Part shown: piece by piece, positions 11,078 through 21,889 of the stretch | How positions within the stretch are numbered: the stretch's first letter is position 1 | Layout of the letters: each line of letters begins with the position of its first letter | NCBI GenBank assembly: GCA_003427395.1 | Contig: BFEA01000009.1 | Span: 5,223,946 to 5,287,945 of the forward strand | Length of the DNA: 64,000 nucleotides | Source of the DNA: Chara braunii | Lineage: Eukaryota; Streptophyta; Charophyceae; Charales; Characeae | Direction: 5' to 3' | Translations under genes and position numbers: made by a program | The notes under the pieces: generated by a model | Database searches by the model: none | What the model saw: only the letters and a program-made list of their open reading frames with translations | Told to the model about the DNA's origin: nothing

Positions 11078-12306
11078 TGTTCTCTGGTCACCTGTAGCCT
11101 CTCTCTGTCGAGGTTGTACCATAGGTAGATAGATTCGTAATTTTGTTTGGCTGAGGGCTAACCGAGAGACCTACCTGTGAGGGTAATCCGTGAGGGACAT
11201 ATCTACAAATCCGGGAAAATACAGGCCCGGTACTACCCTGATTCCCTACAGCTACCCTAACGGTGGATAGCGGGCACGGGCTACCCCTAGACAGACAGGC
11301 CCTATAGGCCTATTCCGAATAGACGGTCCTATAGCCTATAGCCGGGTCCGGTAGAGGCCGAGAGGCCGAAACAGAAACGGTACCGGTCGGTCAGTCAGTC
11401 TGGTCTAGGTTGGTGTAGGCTAGAAGTAGGATGGGCACATCGGTTCAGGGCTTTTGGGCAGTTGGTACCGTGTACATCGCTGCTGCGCTGCGCGTGAACC
11501 GGAAGTGGTGACGGCTCAGCGTGGAAGGAGACGGGCATAGCCAGACCTTCGGACTGCAGGCCATAGCTGGGACCTGCGCTGTACTCTCCCAGCACGCAGG
11601 GGCTGACAGAGGTCTGGTTATCGAGGTCTGCTGGAGGCGAGAGAGATTGGTGCCCTGCTGGACCCTCCTCCGGAGTGGGGTCCCCGAGGGTTTGCGCTGC
11701 AGCCATAGCTGCAGCTGCTTCATCTCAGAGGTCATCTTGTTAGGGTTTGGTGGCGCTGCTGCAGACTTCCATCCGGGAAGTCTTCCGACACTTCGTCATC
11801 ATCAGATACTGTGGTGCTGGTCTTCTTCTTCATCCTCTGAGTGGCGCTTGGCCTCAGAGGCCTGTTTCAGGGTGGCGCTGTCCTCAGAAGGCTGTATCTG
11901 GGTCGCGCTTGATGTTTCAGGGACTCAGGGGGTGTTACGGGTGCTAATTAGGGTAGTGGAGTGAAGCGCTGCTCATTTCTGAGCAGCGCACTGTAGTACT
12001 GAAGTTATCCTGACAATTCAAGACTCTGAGTTTAATAAACAGTGTGATACTGTGTTTGGACTATCATCGTTTCATTGTTCTCTGGATGTGATCTGCGCGG
12101 CTTTTCTCTATGACTGGTCGTGAGGATTGAATGGAGTGAATTGCACTTTCAGTGTACCCTGTCATATCACATGGTCAAGTCTTCCGTTGTGTTTATCTCT
12201 CCCTGTGACTCCTATCCCCTCCCCTTCCTTCTGTGTATGTAGGGGCATACCTGGAAGTCTATGTGAGGGAGTGGTGGCCTCGCAACGAACAACCAGAATC
12301 ATAACA
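11078..12306 (+). repeat. Element 1 3' LTR
   Basis: It matches 2822-4028. It starts TGTTCTCTGG and ends ATAACA. It carries the AATAAA signal near 12033 and a 23-bp block near 11466 absent from the 5' copy. The purine-rich GAGGGAGGG (11051-11059) lies about 20 bp upstream instead of touching the LTR. Confidence 0.9.
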
Positions 12307-12790
12307 CTTGCAACCGACAGGGCTGTGATCTCACATGTACTTAAGATTCTGTATCCAGCTGTTTTTGCGTCTAAAGAGTTGTTGCGTTTTTTTCCCTTTT
12401 TTTCCTTCTTGATTTTCAGAGAGCATGTTTTGCTGAGGGCTGTAACGCCCTCCAGCTGCTTTCACGGCCCCTACGAGTTGCTTTTTTCCTTTTGTTTTGT
12501 TTTTTAATGATTTTCTTGGGAAATTTTGTTTGGCGCCCCTGGAATTTCCATCATTTTGCGTCGCGCCCCTCCGACGGACCACTCTTACCATGCCGTGCCC
12601 CTGGGCCCTCTGCACTTCCCTGCATGCCCCTGTCAGCAAGGGGCGCAGCTTTCCGCATTGCCCTTACTGGACGGCCAGTCCCATTTCACCGGTCCCTACG
12701 CGATATGCCCTCATGAGTAGCATGCATCTTTCCGTCATGCCCTTGCGCCGGAAATTCGGGTTCGAAGCATGTGGTTTTGTTGGTGCTGCT
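12307..12790. other. Host-like spacer with a dispersed repeat
   Basis: It begins with CTTGCAACCGAC, the continuation of the 1331-1770 repeat interrupted by the LTR insertions. The block 12523-12606 (GCGCCCCTGGAATTTCCAT ... CCGTGCCCC) matches, in reverse, 17515-17600. A hairpin-like GGGCTGTAACGCCCTCC patch lies near 12435. No gene is seen. Confidence 0.6.
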
Positions 12791-12799
12791 GCAAAAAAT

Positions 12800-14400
12800 G
12801 ACGAGTGTATTGTTTTAAAAGACCCCAGATTCTACTTCACCCATCTGGTAGCCTGGCAAATAGTCACGCAGCCCAAAAACAAAGGAGGATTAGGTGTCAT
12901 AGATCCAGCTAGCCAGATTCAAGCCCTACATATCAAATGGATCATCAGACTTACCCTTCAAGGCAATCTACCCTGGATACAACTTGCACTATACCACTTA
13001 AGAGAGCTGGCACCTTTCAAATCCCCCCCCAACATGTCAGGACTCTTTTGGACAACGTACTAAAAAGGAGGGACAACGTACTAAGACAACCCCTATTCGG
13101 CAACCCATGGATTCTGGACGAACGCGGGGAATCCCTCCCACTCAACAAAACAAACTCCAAATGGGGCCTATGGCTAGAAAAAGGGGTATGGCAAATCCAG
13201 CACCTGTGAAATGAAGATTACAACAGATGGTGTACAGAAGGGGAACTAAGAACGAACCTCCAAGGAAACCATGACCTTTATTCTAACTTATCTCACATCA
13301 TAGACGCCATCCCCATAGAATGGAGAAAGCTACTGAAAAATAAGCAGCAATGGCTCTGGGGAGATTGGGCTGCAACCAAAGATCAAGGGCAGCCTCAGGA
13401 GGTACTCAAAATTTTAGACAGAATCAGAAGGGTCAGAATCATAGAAGGAGAAAGAAATAGAGCATACAAACCGGATACAGCAATACAACACTTAGAAATA
13501 GACCCTACAGAATGGTCATGGAACACCCCCAGCATACTTTCGCCTGCAACTAGGCGATATGCCTTAACAGACTACACACCCAGACTTGGATATAAATTAT
13601 TCAACAAACCTCAGCCAATTTCAACAATAATAAAAAAAAGATGTGATAAGCATGAGAGCACTCTTGAAGGTTCATCTGTACACCCACACTGGCCCACAAT
13701 CTTCAGCACTCGACCGGCCGAACTGGCCAGCCTCCTCTGGCTCATAGCTTTCAGAGCAGTCCCAGTAAATCAATGGCTTGCCCAGAGAAGAAGTAAGGAA
13801 AGCAGAACAGACCAGTCAACCTGGTGCGAGGTATGTAACACACAATCCGAGGAATCTCTCAATCATTGTCTCTTAGATTGTGAACACGCAAAACAGTTGT
13901 GGCTAGATATAGAACTCTCATGGAATTCTCTATCCAATAGAAACGTACTCATCAACCCCTCTACCATACTCCTTCACTCAGATCAATCCCCAACTCTAAA
14001 AGGTTTCGACTACTTCCTCTTCTCGCTAATCAGAAAAGGCACCCTATGGGCCATATGGAAAAGGCGTTGCCATCTAACCTTTAACGAACACCACACCCCT
14101 CAGAGACTCCCCTAATTACCATCAAACAGACAATTGAAACAGAATCCTAGCTCTATGGAAAAAAAACCTAAAGCAAATCCAGATCCTTCCGGACAAAAAA
14201 GAAGAAAGTATCAAAAAATTCTCAATCGGCAAGCTAGGCAGCAGCAAATTAGGCTCAATCAAACGAGACAGAATAAAATTTCTAATTGGTTAATCTGGAC
14301 CTCATCAACCAGCCAAGGACAAAACCCTAACAACGCGCAGCCTACACCCCATTACACCCCCCAAGCCAACCCACCACACACATACTAATCACAACAGAAG
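12800..14400 (+). pseudogene. LINE ORF2 3'-region relic with zf-RVT (copy 2)
   Basis: The C-terminal part of a plant-type LINE ORF2, broken by stops. In order: VAWQIVTQPKNKGGLGVID (12850-12905, the conserved W-x-x-V-x-x-P-K-x-x-G-G-L-G motif), ALHIKWI, RQPLFGNPWI (13085), a Trp-rich stretch (13320-13370), LLWLIAFRAVPVNQWLAQRR (13733-13793), and a zinc-finger zf-RVT pattern C-E-V-C ... E-E-S-L-N-H-C-L-L-D-C-E-H-A with LW (13826-13905). LWAIWKRR...F follows near 14050. The N-terminal endonuclease and the RT palm are absent, as expected for a 5'-truncated insertion. It is homologous to the relics at 200-1240 and 53650-55300. Confidence 0.85.
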
Positions 14401-14599
14401 AGGACACCACCTGAGAAACCCCACATTGTGCACCTACACAACTCAGAAATTCCCAACTCAAACAAAATCCGTTCCCCCCAATGGTAACACAGTCCTTCCC
14501 TTACCACATTTACCCTCTCTCCCCCGTCCCTAGCCCATAACCCTTAGCCCATCGACCCAGAATCACAAAACCTTCACCACCGCACAGACCCCCTCAGTC

Positions 14600-14723
14600 N
14601 NNNNNNNNNNNNNNNNNNNNNNNNNNNNNNNNNNNNNNNNNNNNNNNNNNNNNNNNNNNNNNNNNNNNNNNNNNNNNNNNNNNNNNNNNNNNNNNNNNNN
14701 NNNNNNNNNNNNNNNNNNNNNNN
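14600..14723. other. Assembly gap (124 N)
   Basis: A run of N between the LINE relic and a telomere-like tract. Its true size is unknown. Confidence 0.99.
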
Positions 14724-14838
14724 AAACTACCCCACATAGAAACTATAGGCATATTCAACAGCTTCAACACAGAAAATTCTGACAGGGACAGACCATAAAA
14801 ACACACTACAGTCAACGAGGGTTCAGGGTTTTAGCTTG

Positions 14839-14868
14839 AGGGTTTAGGGTTTAGGGTTTAAGGTTTAG
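14839..14868 (+). repeat. Interstitial telomere-like TTTAGGG repeats
   Basis: GAGGGTTTAGGGTTTAGGG followed by TTTAAGGTTTAG gives about three to four units of the plant telomere heptamer, preceded by degenerate GGGTTCAGGGTTTTAG. It is too short for a telomere and sits 115 bp after the gap. Confidence 0.8.
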
Positions 14869-14869
14869 A

Positions 14870-16600
14870 CAGAAACAAGGCATACTAGGATGTTAGAGAT
14901 TTCAAGAGGCTCGTAGGCGTTCCAGACCGCTCTAGCACAACACACCAAGCCGACAGCATCACAGCTGAGAGGAGCGGGACTGGGTTCAGACAGATTGGCA
15001 ACAGCCAGGCAGATCAAATAGCACAGGCTAACTTAGTGCAAGGGACCTAACTGTCCTTCTCTTGCTGGAGTGTATCACAACGCATGCATGGACAATGACT
15101 CACACAAAATGAAGCTCACACATAGTCCAAATGAGATGGGATAGAACCAAGATGCGCAGCTCAATTAATCATTAACACATTATACAAGAGTATATCAAGA
15201 TCCAAAGTTCAGCGCCCAACATTGTCACGAGTTTCTTCCTTCCGTCTCACGAATGGGGCCTGGCTCAGCCAGTGCCACCTTCAGAACTCAAGTACAGCGC
15301 ACAGCAGGTAAGTATCCACCATAGCCAGATCCTACCCCACTCTCTNTCTCTTCTCTCTCTTGGATCTCAGTCTTGATTCTCTAGTCCCACCATACACGCA
15401 CACTCCTACTACGAAGATCTACTTTGAATGCTACTCACTGTAGACTAACTACTAACCCACTACCTATACTAACTAGCTGGCGCAGATATGGCTGCCACTT
15501 GCAAGCCAGCGCCCAGCTCTCTTCCTCCTCTCAGCACAGCTTCTCCTCCAGCGCTAACCCAACAAGCCAGCGCACAAGTGCATGCAGCACTTCCACGCCA
15601 ATATGCCAGTGGGAATCTGCCCTCAAGGGAGGCTGGCCTATTGCATTATACTGCTGGCTTCCCCTGGCGAGGTCTGCATTGGCCTGTATTGGCACTTTGG
15701 GCCTTCCTCAGTCCCAGACCCATGCATATGTGTGTGTTCCAGTATTTTCCCNTCAGGGTCTGCTGCTGCTGCGGCCATCTGGCCTGGATTTCGGACTGGG
15801 TGTCTGAATGTAGACTCCATATTAGACTTAGACAGAACTGGGAACCTGTCCTTTGACTTCCTTTTGGACAGACACACATTCTACACGAACATACACTCAT
15901 ACTGCACGAACAGGCACACATACTGCAAGTACACACACCTGAACAGACATGACTTGCACACCCTCCGGACGAACAGATGTGACCTCCAAATCTAAACATT
16001 GCAACTGTTCGTTCAGGGGCACAACTGTGACCTTTGACATTGGCTTTTGGTTAAACCAGGATGTGACTTTTGACCCAGAGAACCTGTCCTTTGATCTGCT
16101 TTCACGAGTTGGGCCCTGGCGAGTGACCCCTCTGCTACATTTGCCGAACAGGGTCTGAACCGGGTAAAGGTCCTTTTATTAGGCAGGGGTCAGGGGTGGT
16201 ACATCCTTCCTCAGGGAAGTAATCAATCCCGTCCACTCGGACCTCCCAGCGGTAATGGAGAGGAGCATGCATGAGTCTCCCATGTTTTCCATATTGACTT
16301 GCCGGGGGAATAGGAACCGGACTGTCGCTCCCCAGAATGGTAGGAGCCAGAAACAAAAGGTTCTGTTTTCTTAAAAAAAAAAAAAAAAGACCCTAGATTC
16401 TCTCTCCCATTCCCTTCACAAATCATCACAAGCCATCCAGAACGAAAAAGTATAAATGAGCAATATAATAGAAAATTCAACGTTGGCCACGTTTGTGTGG
16501 TTCAGCGACAAGTGCCCACACACCCGTCTGCCGCCAAAGCGGCACACTTGCATATATAGTATATACATCTGTATACATATTACATATATATTTCAAACCA
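14870..16600. other. Non-coding stretch, possibly decayed LTR sequence
   Basis: No gene is seen. 15230-16000 resembles a decayed LTR or leader in style (AGCAGGTAAGTAT at 15296, GCCAGCGC words, a run of CACACA-type words at 15870-15960) and is loosely like 30240-30950, but I could not align the two. Single Ns occur at 15347 and 15752. An A-run (16373-16388) follows. Confidence 0.4.
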
Positions 16601-16624
16601 TAAGGGGATGGAGGGCAGAAGGCA

Positions 16625-16938
16625 ACTTACCTAAGACAGAAGACTACTCCAGTAAGAAGGCACCGACCCGATCCCCTCAAAGGTCCGAAAAAACTTGGAG
16701 AGCCTTCCGCATCCACCCACAAAACCAAAAACTCATTTATCAGAAACAAACAAATATAACAGCATTGGCATTCCCGACATTCATCTCAAACTACATACTC
16801 GTGTCACTGCCAAAGAGGAGGAAGAAGATAAGAGAACTTACCTAAGACAGAGGACTCCTCGAGCAAGAACGCACTGACCCCCCCTGCTAAGGGTCCCAAA
16901 AAAACTGGGAAAGCCTTCCTCACCGGCCCACAAAACAT
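16625..16938. repeat. Direct repeat pair of about 105 bp
   Basis: 16625-16733 and 16836-16938 both start ACTTACCTAAGACAGA and run through GGTCC(C/G)AAAAA to CCCACAAAAC. They are separated by about 100 bp of A-rich sequence. No ORF is supported. Confidence 0.75.
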
Positions 16939-17064
16939 ACAATCCCCCCAAAGAGAACTCGTGGCCACCCGTAAACATCCAAACAGCCCATGCTCTAAAG
17001 CAGGGCAAAGAATTAGGCCGTGTATAATCAACAAGAGCAACAAGACATATCCAACCACAAAAAG

Positions 17065-17066
<2 letters not shown>

Positions 17067-17110
<44 letters not shown>

Positions 17111-17203
17111 ATTGAAGTGGCCACCATGCACGTGTGTGTGTGTGTCTGTGTGTGTGTTTGTGTGTGTGTGAGAGAGAGAGAGAGAAACGAAGTGACCGAC
17201 ATG

Positions 17204-17278
<75 letters not shown>

Positions 17279-17300
17279 TAGAGAGAGACAGAGAGAGGGA
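17067..17300. repeat. Three-copy compound (GT)n(GA)n minisatellite
   Basis: Three modules, each (GT)n followed by (GA)n and a conserved spacer like GAAGTGGCCACCATGCA. Spacers occur near 17113-17130, 17186-17205 and 17300-17320. The unit is about 90 bp, and module length varies with the dinucleotide runs. Confidence 0.9.
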
Positions 17301-17514
17301 AATGAAGTGGCTGCCATGCTCGTAGCCATAGAGGTGCACTGAAAAGATGCACCCTACCGGTAGGGGCATATGATTTTTTTTGGGCTGGTACTCAACAGCT
17401 ATCCGGTAGTGGCATACTGCAAATTTGAAACGGGTACCGGTAGGAGCATAACAAAAATATTTCAGGCCCAATCAACACCGGGGTTTTATGGGAAATTTGA
17501 CTCGTGGTCAGAGG

Positions 17515-17605
17515 GGCACGACACGGTAATCGGCCGTGGGAGGGGTGCGGCGCAAAATAATGGAAATTACAGGGGCACCAGACAAATTTTCCATTTTTTC
17601 TTTCA
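17515..17605 (-). repeat. Dispersed repeat, inverted relative to 12523-12606
   Basis: The reverse complement of this block reads TGGTGCCCCTGTAATTTCCA and continues to GTGTCGTGCCCCT, about 80% like 12523-12606. The family is unknown. Confidence 0.65.
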
Positions 17606-17639
17606 TTTCCGTAGAGTACGAGAAAAGAAAATACAATGG

Positions 17640-17937
17640 GACCCAGGCTCGACAAAACTCGGTGCGCAGCATGGCTGGGTCGGCAACCGGCTGGTTCAGC
17701 TTGTCCGGTCCAACCGGAGCGGGACCAGCCCAGGGGGGGGTTGAACCAGGAAACCGGTTTTCAAAAAATAAAGCCCAATTCTCTTTTTTTCAAGGCTGCA
17801 AACCCCGTAGGACCGGGGGGCCCTCCCCCAACCGGAACCGGACCGGTCCTACCGACCGGTCATGCTGGCCAGTTTCCCCCCAGTTTGCCGTAGCGCATCA
17901 ATTATTAATATTATTATTATTATTATTATTACCATTT
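17640..17937. repeat. CCGG-rich repeat and (ATT)n tract
   Basis: 17640-17880 is dense in CCGG/ACCGGT words and contains GGTTTTCAAAAAATAAA, which recurs (as GTTTTCAAAAAATAAA) at 29610 beside a similar CCGGTT-rich stretch (29640-29740), so the two are probably related. 17895-17931 is an ATT microsatellite. Confidence 0.6.
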
Positions 17938-17939
17938 TA

Positions 17940-18960
17940 GGCCCAGCGTGTAGTAGAGGCCAAGGACTAGACCCACAGTGATCGCTGGAAGCGGCAGCAG
18001 GTGGTTGTGCTGACAGGATAGGCCACCTTCCCTACCCTTCCCCACGTTAATGCTCCCAGCGCCCCCGCTATCCCTACTATCCTACCTCAGTGTGACCAGC
18101 ACTCAGGACCATCACCCTACCAGTATCGAGGGCAACTTGGACCAGACAGCAATGACAAGCACCCCCTAACACTATCACCCCCACCCCCTTTTTCAAAGAT
18201 TTTGGGTGGGACGTATCGTCCCTACCCTGCCACTAACACCTCCAGCCCCCTTTTCAAAGTTTTTGGGTGGAAGGTCAATGTCTGCAGAAAGCCAGGTATG
18301 TTGTTGTCAATGTCTGCTGAAGCCTGTGGTTGCTGAAACCCCTCCACCAACACCCTCACCATAACCCCCCCAACCCCTGCCCCTCAACCCCTGAAATACC
18401 ACCCGCCCCCTCCCCAACCCCCCAAATGAAACTTCTCTGTTCAAAATTTTCTTAGCCGATTGTTTTTTTCAGTTTTGTTTAAATCTGATTCATGAGATCT
18501 TAGATGGTTTCTGGATGTAATTGATCCTTAATTTGGAATTCGTTTTTTGAGTAGGACTCTTAATACTTGTATTCTGTGAGTAAGATTCATAAACTGAAAC
18601 CCGTAAGTTACAATTTTGCTCTGATCTCAACGAAGGATTCTGAATTTCTCAATTTACATAATCCTTTTTTGAATTTATTCTTTTGCGTAGAGTCTTTCTG
18701 ATCTATCCTCGATTCTCTTCTCAAATTTTCCCGAATAGGTCTTAATCATAGCGGAGGTTTGAAAATCTATTCTGAACATCATTGTTGAATACCTAAATCT
18801 AGCTTTGCATTTCTTTGTATCTTTTTTTTCAATAGCATACCTTACATAAATCTAATTTTTGCTTTTTGTAATTGAATTCCTACGGTTTTTCCTAATTTGA
18901 CCTAATTCAATTCGTTAGATTCTCGTCAGAATTCTGAACAAGGGGCTCATGGGATGGTCT
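17940..18960. other. Spacer with a 61-bp direct repeat
   Basis: CCCCTTTTTCAAAGATTTTG at 18185 recurs as CCCCCTTTTCAAAG at 18246, a tandem pair with a period of about 61 bp. 18430-18930 is AT-rich with no feature recognised. Confidence 0.55.
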
Positions 18961-18963
18961 AAT

Positions 18964-20000
18964 GGAACATCCCGTAGGGCCTAGGGGGGTTTGTTTTGAA
19001 GTAGGGGGCAGAAGGCATCAAAGGATTCTTTGGAAGGATAGAGAGGGGATGAAATAGGGCTGTTCAACGGGTACCGGCTAGGGGGAACCCCTGACAGATG
19101 CGATTGGCGTTGGGTAGTCAGGCTGTCCAATGGGTACCGGCTGTTGAGGGCGAACTTTAGCGCGATTGGCGTTGTTCACCCCCTTGAGGACGGAGACTGG
19201 AATTCTTGTGGGGGCAAGGAATTTCAGGGTGATGATGGTGCCTGCCCCCCGCTGTGATAAGACTCTCTCGGCTCTTTACGAGGACGGAGTTGGGAAGGCG
19301 AATAAGGTCCTTCCCTTCGATGATGGAGGCGGGATTCTTCAGGTCGAATGTTTCAGGGCTTGCTTGGTTCCTATTTTTGCCCTACTTTCGTCATAGGTTC
19401 GTCAGAGGTTCGTCCGAAGTTGAAGCCGTCAGAAGTCGTCAGAAGTCGTTTTGTAGCTAAGTTGGGTAATGGCCCCGACATCTCAAATTCTGTTAAAAAA
19501 AAAAAACTAGCGGAGCATCCTGTGGAGCTTTTGGGGACCTGCTTTGAAGTAAGGGGCCAGGGGCATCAAATGATTCTTTACAAGGACAAAGAGGAGGAGG
19601 AAATAGGGCTCCTCGATGGGTACCGGCTAGGGGGGCCTCTTATCAGATGCCACTGGCGGCGAGTAGTTTAAGCTGTCTGATGGGTACCGGCTGGTGAGAG
19701 TGAACTCTGGCGTGATTGGCATTGGGTAGTGCTAGTTCACCTCCTCGAGGACGGAGACTGGGATTCTTGTGGGGGCAAACAATGTCAAGGCGATGATGGG
19801 GCTCAGCCCCTGCAGAGAAGAGGCTCTCTGAAGTTCTTCACGAGGACGGAGTTGGGAAGGATGGAGGTGATCGGGATGGAGGAAGTGGGTGGTGGATGCG
19901 ATTGGCGCTGAAATTTTGGCGGGTACCGACCACTGGCCGCTAACTTCACTCCGATCAGTCTTTGTTCTTCCCTTCGATGATGGAGGCAGGACTGTTCTGT
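18964..20000 (+). repeat. Half-kilobase tandem duplication with GGGTACCGGCT motifs
   Basis: Two diverged copies start near 18964 and 19512 (period about 548 bp). Shared landmarks in order: TTTGAAGTA, GGGTACCGGCTAGGGGG, a second GGGTACCGGCT, GAGGACGGAGACTGG, ATTCTTGTGGGGGCAA, ACGAGGACGGAGTTGGGAAG, and CTTCCCTTCGATGATGGAGG. The second copy has an extra block of about 100 bp. Neither has an ORF beyond about 100 codons. Confidence 0.8.
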
Positions 20001-20140
20001 GGGACTAAAGTTTTTTCCAAATTTTTTCTAAATTTAACTTGTTTCGCCTCTCAAGGAGGTTGTAGGAATAGGGGATATCTGGCAATTCATCTGTGATGCT
20101 GCGTAGGGTGGTCGAAAATTCGGTGGCCCTCGAAGACCGA

Positions 20141-20394
20141 CGCTGGAGCAACGCTGGCCAGAGCCAAAGCCAGGTGGCGCAACTCTGTGACCTAGCTTAG
20201 TGGGGGCGTGGGGCCTGGTAGAGAGATCTGGGGGGCTGTTTGCGAGGGCAGTCTCAGTGGTCATCGGGGATCGTAACTGAAGCAATGCTGGTCGGTGCTG
20301 GAGCAAGGTGGTGTAACTCTGTAACCTAGCCTGATGGGAGCATGAGGCCTGGAAGAGCTTCGGTTCGTGCTGAAAACAGCCATGCTGGTGGTGG
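20141..20394. repeat. Two-copy repeat of about 155 bp before element 2
   Basis: GCTGGAGCAA near 20142 and 20297 starts two diverged copies. Both continue through AACTCTGT(G/A)ACCTAGC and GGCCTGG. The second ends at the GTGG that flanks the element 2 array. Confidence 0.65.
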
Positions 20395-20467
20395 TGTGAG
20401 GATTGAGCCCTCAGATTGGGCCTTGCAGTGATGTACATGTTCTGGGCTAAGGTCCTCAGATTGGGCC

Positions 20468-20848
20468 TATGTTATCCGCATCCCTGGCCACCTGCGCACT
20501 TACCCAGTTTTTCACGCCTCAAAGCTTGCACCTTTCGTTGAGACAGATCAATTCCCTTCACGGAGATCAATGCTGCCCCCAACCATGGATGGCCACATGG
20601 ACATCGACGACATTCTGGAACACAGAGACATGCCTGACCTCTGGGCCAAGGAAGACCTCCTAAACCCAGAAGAGAGTACAGAGTCAGATTCAGGCATCAC
20701 ACAGATCCAAGAGAAGATCAGTGGTTCACCAGAGAGGAACTGGTTGAAACAGCTCATCGGGTGGTCACAGAATACGAAAGACAGTTAAAGGGGAAGGCAC
20801 CTGCGAAGCAAGCATCTCAGCGGACTTTCGAAGCTAAGGGGGATGGAA
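20468..20848 (+). pseudogene. pol: Truncated integrase tail left of the array
   Basis: It matches 27938-28323: the HLRTYPVFHASKL-like segment (shifted and damaged here), then PPTMDGHMDIDDILEHRDMP, LLNPEESTESDSGITQI and WLKQLIGWSQNTKDS, then the purine tract AAGGGGGATGGAA. It is joined to a 73-bp LTR start fragment at 20467 by a non-native junction, so most of this first unit has been deleted. Confidence 0.85.
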
Positions 20849-21867
20849 TGTGAGGATTGAGCCCTCAAATTGGGCCTTATTGTGATGTACATGTTCTGGG
20901 CTAAGGCCCCCAGCAAGCATTGTGCCCGCCATAAGTGAAGGCGGGCCAGCAAATCAACGAGAGCCCCTTTATTCAACATTTCACGAAGTGGGGTCTATAC
21001 AGTTACCCCACGCTAAGTTGGTTGGAGTGCACCGAGTACCAGATCTCTGCAAATGCAGAAGGACCAGGGCCCCGGAATTGGTTAGGCCCTGGGCGCCGAC
21101 ATTGCATGCTGGACATAGAGGCTGAAAATGCCAATGGGAAACCGATCCACTATCTGAATCTCGACGCAGGCCTTGATGAAAGAGGCGCAACTGTATTACG
21201 TGGGCCCCAACCGCATTGGGCCTGGGTACAGGTACTGGGGCCCAGGCGCAGGCTCAAGGGAGGCCGCCCACACGCAACACTGGCATATAGGCAGAACGGG
21301 CAAGTGGGCAGGGATCTTGGCCATTGCGAGCAATGTCGGCATGCTGAAGCACTGCGAGGTGCTGCGTTGCGCTAGGCTGAGGTGAAGGCAGGTTGGTGCC
21401 AAGCGGTAGGGCGCAGCCTGGGCGCAGGGCGCAGACGACCATAGTCGGGCTGCCTATGGGCACAGAGGGAGGTGAGGGCGAAGGTGGTTCTTCGGGAAGT
21501 GAAGGGCGCTGTGTGGGATAACAAGGGAGAGTGAGGGTGAAGAGAGAGACGTACCTGGTGGAGAGGAGGTCGACATTGGTGTTGACATCATCACTCGCTG
21601 GTCGTCAAGTTGTCTGGTTGCTTCCATGTTGTAGTTGTAGTGTTAGGCTGTACAGTAGATAGGGCGCCTGACACCATTCAAGAGAGAGAGCTACATTGGG
21701 TTATGCTGTTGGTGTTGCCCGATTGGGCTTGGACATTGACTCACGATTCTTCTGTATCGTTCTCAAATGGATGGTTACTCGGCTCCATTGTGCTATCTGC
21801 TCTTGTTTTGACTACTTGGACTTCAGTGTGATTTTGCAATTTGGATTTATGTGCTTCGTTCCTTGCA
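20849..21867 (+). repeat. Element 2 middle LTR (5' LTR of the main unit)
   Basis: 1019 bp from TGTGAGGATTGAGCCC to CCTTGCA. It matches 28324-29345 at roughly 90% by eye and the minus-strand solo LTR at 1771-2816. It lacks a 13-bp piece present at the end of the other copies (CCACATTCATGTT). Confidence 0.9.
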
Positions 21868-21870
21868 ATT

Positions 21871-21889
21871 TGGTATTGGAGCTGGTTCG
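21871..21889 (+). promoter_or_regulatory. Primer binding site (initiator Met tRNA type), element 2
   Basis: TGGTATTGGAGCTGGTTCG lies three bases after the LTR. It resembles the plant tRNA-iMet site TGGTATCAGAGC and continues the match into the following TGGTT. Confidence 0.85.

Larger units (their letters stand above)
2822..12306 (+). mobile_element. Ty3/gypsy LTR retrotransposon, element 1 (full length, degenerate)
   Basis: A 9.5-kb element with two LTRs of about 1.2 kb beginning TGTT and ending AACA (ATA in the 5' copy), an initiator-Met-like primer binding site, gag, protease, reverse transcriptase, RNase H and integrase in gypsy order. The flanks CTTCC (2817-2821) and CTTGC (12307-12311) are a 5-bp target duplication with one mismatch. 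It inserted directly beside solo LTR A. Multiple stops and frameshifts and a MITE in the integrase make it non-functional. Confidence 0.92.

Noticed and set aside
15230-16160. A second copy of the LTR at 29827-31020.
   Set aside because: Only general features agree (GTAAGT words, GCCAGCGC words, CACACA tracts); there is no run of aligned sequence long enough.
16804-17471. Long ORFs made of His-Thr, Val-Cys or Arg-Glu repeats.
   Set aside because: They are translations of the (GT)n and (GA)n microsatellites in all frames.
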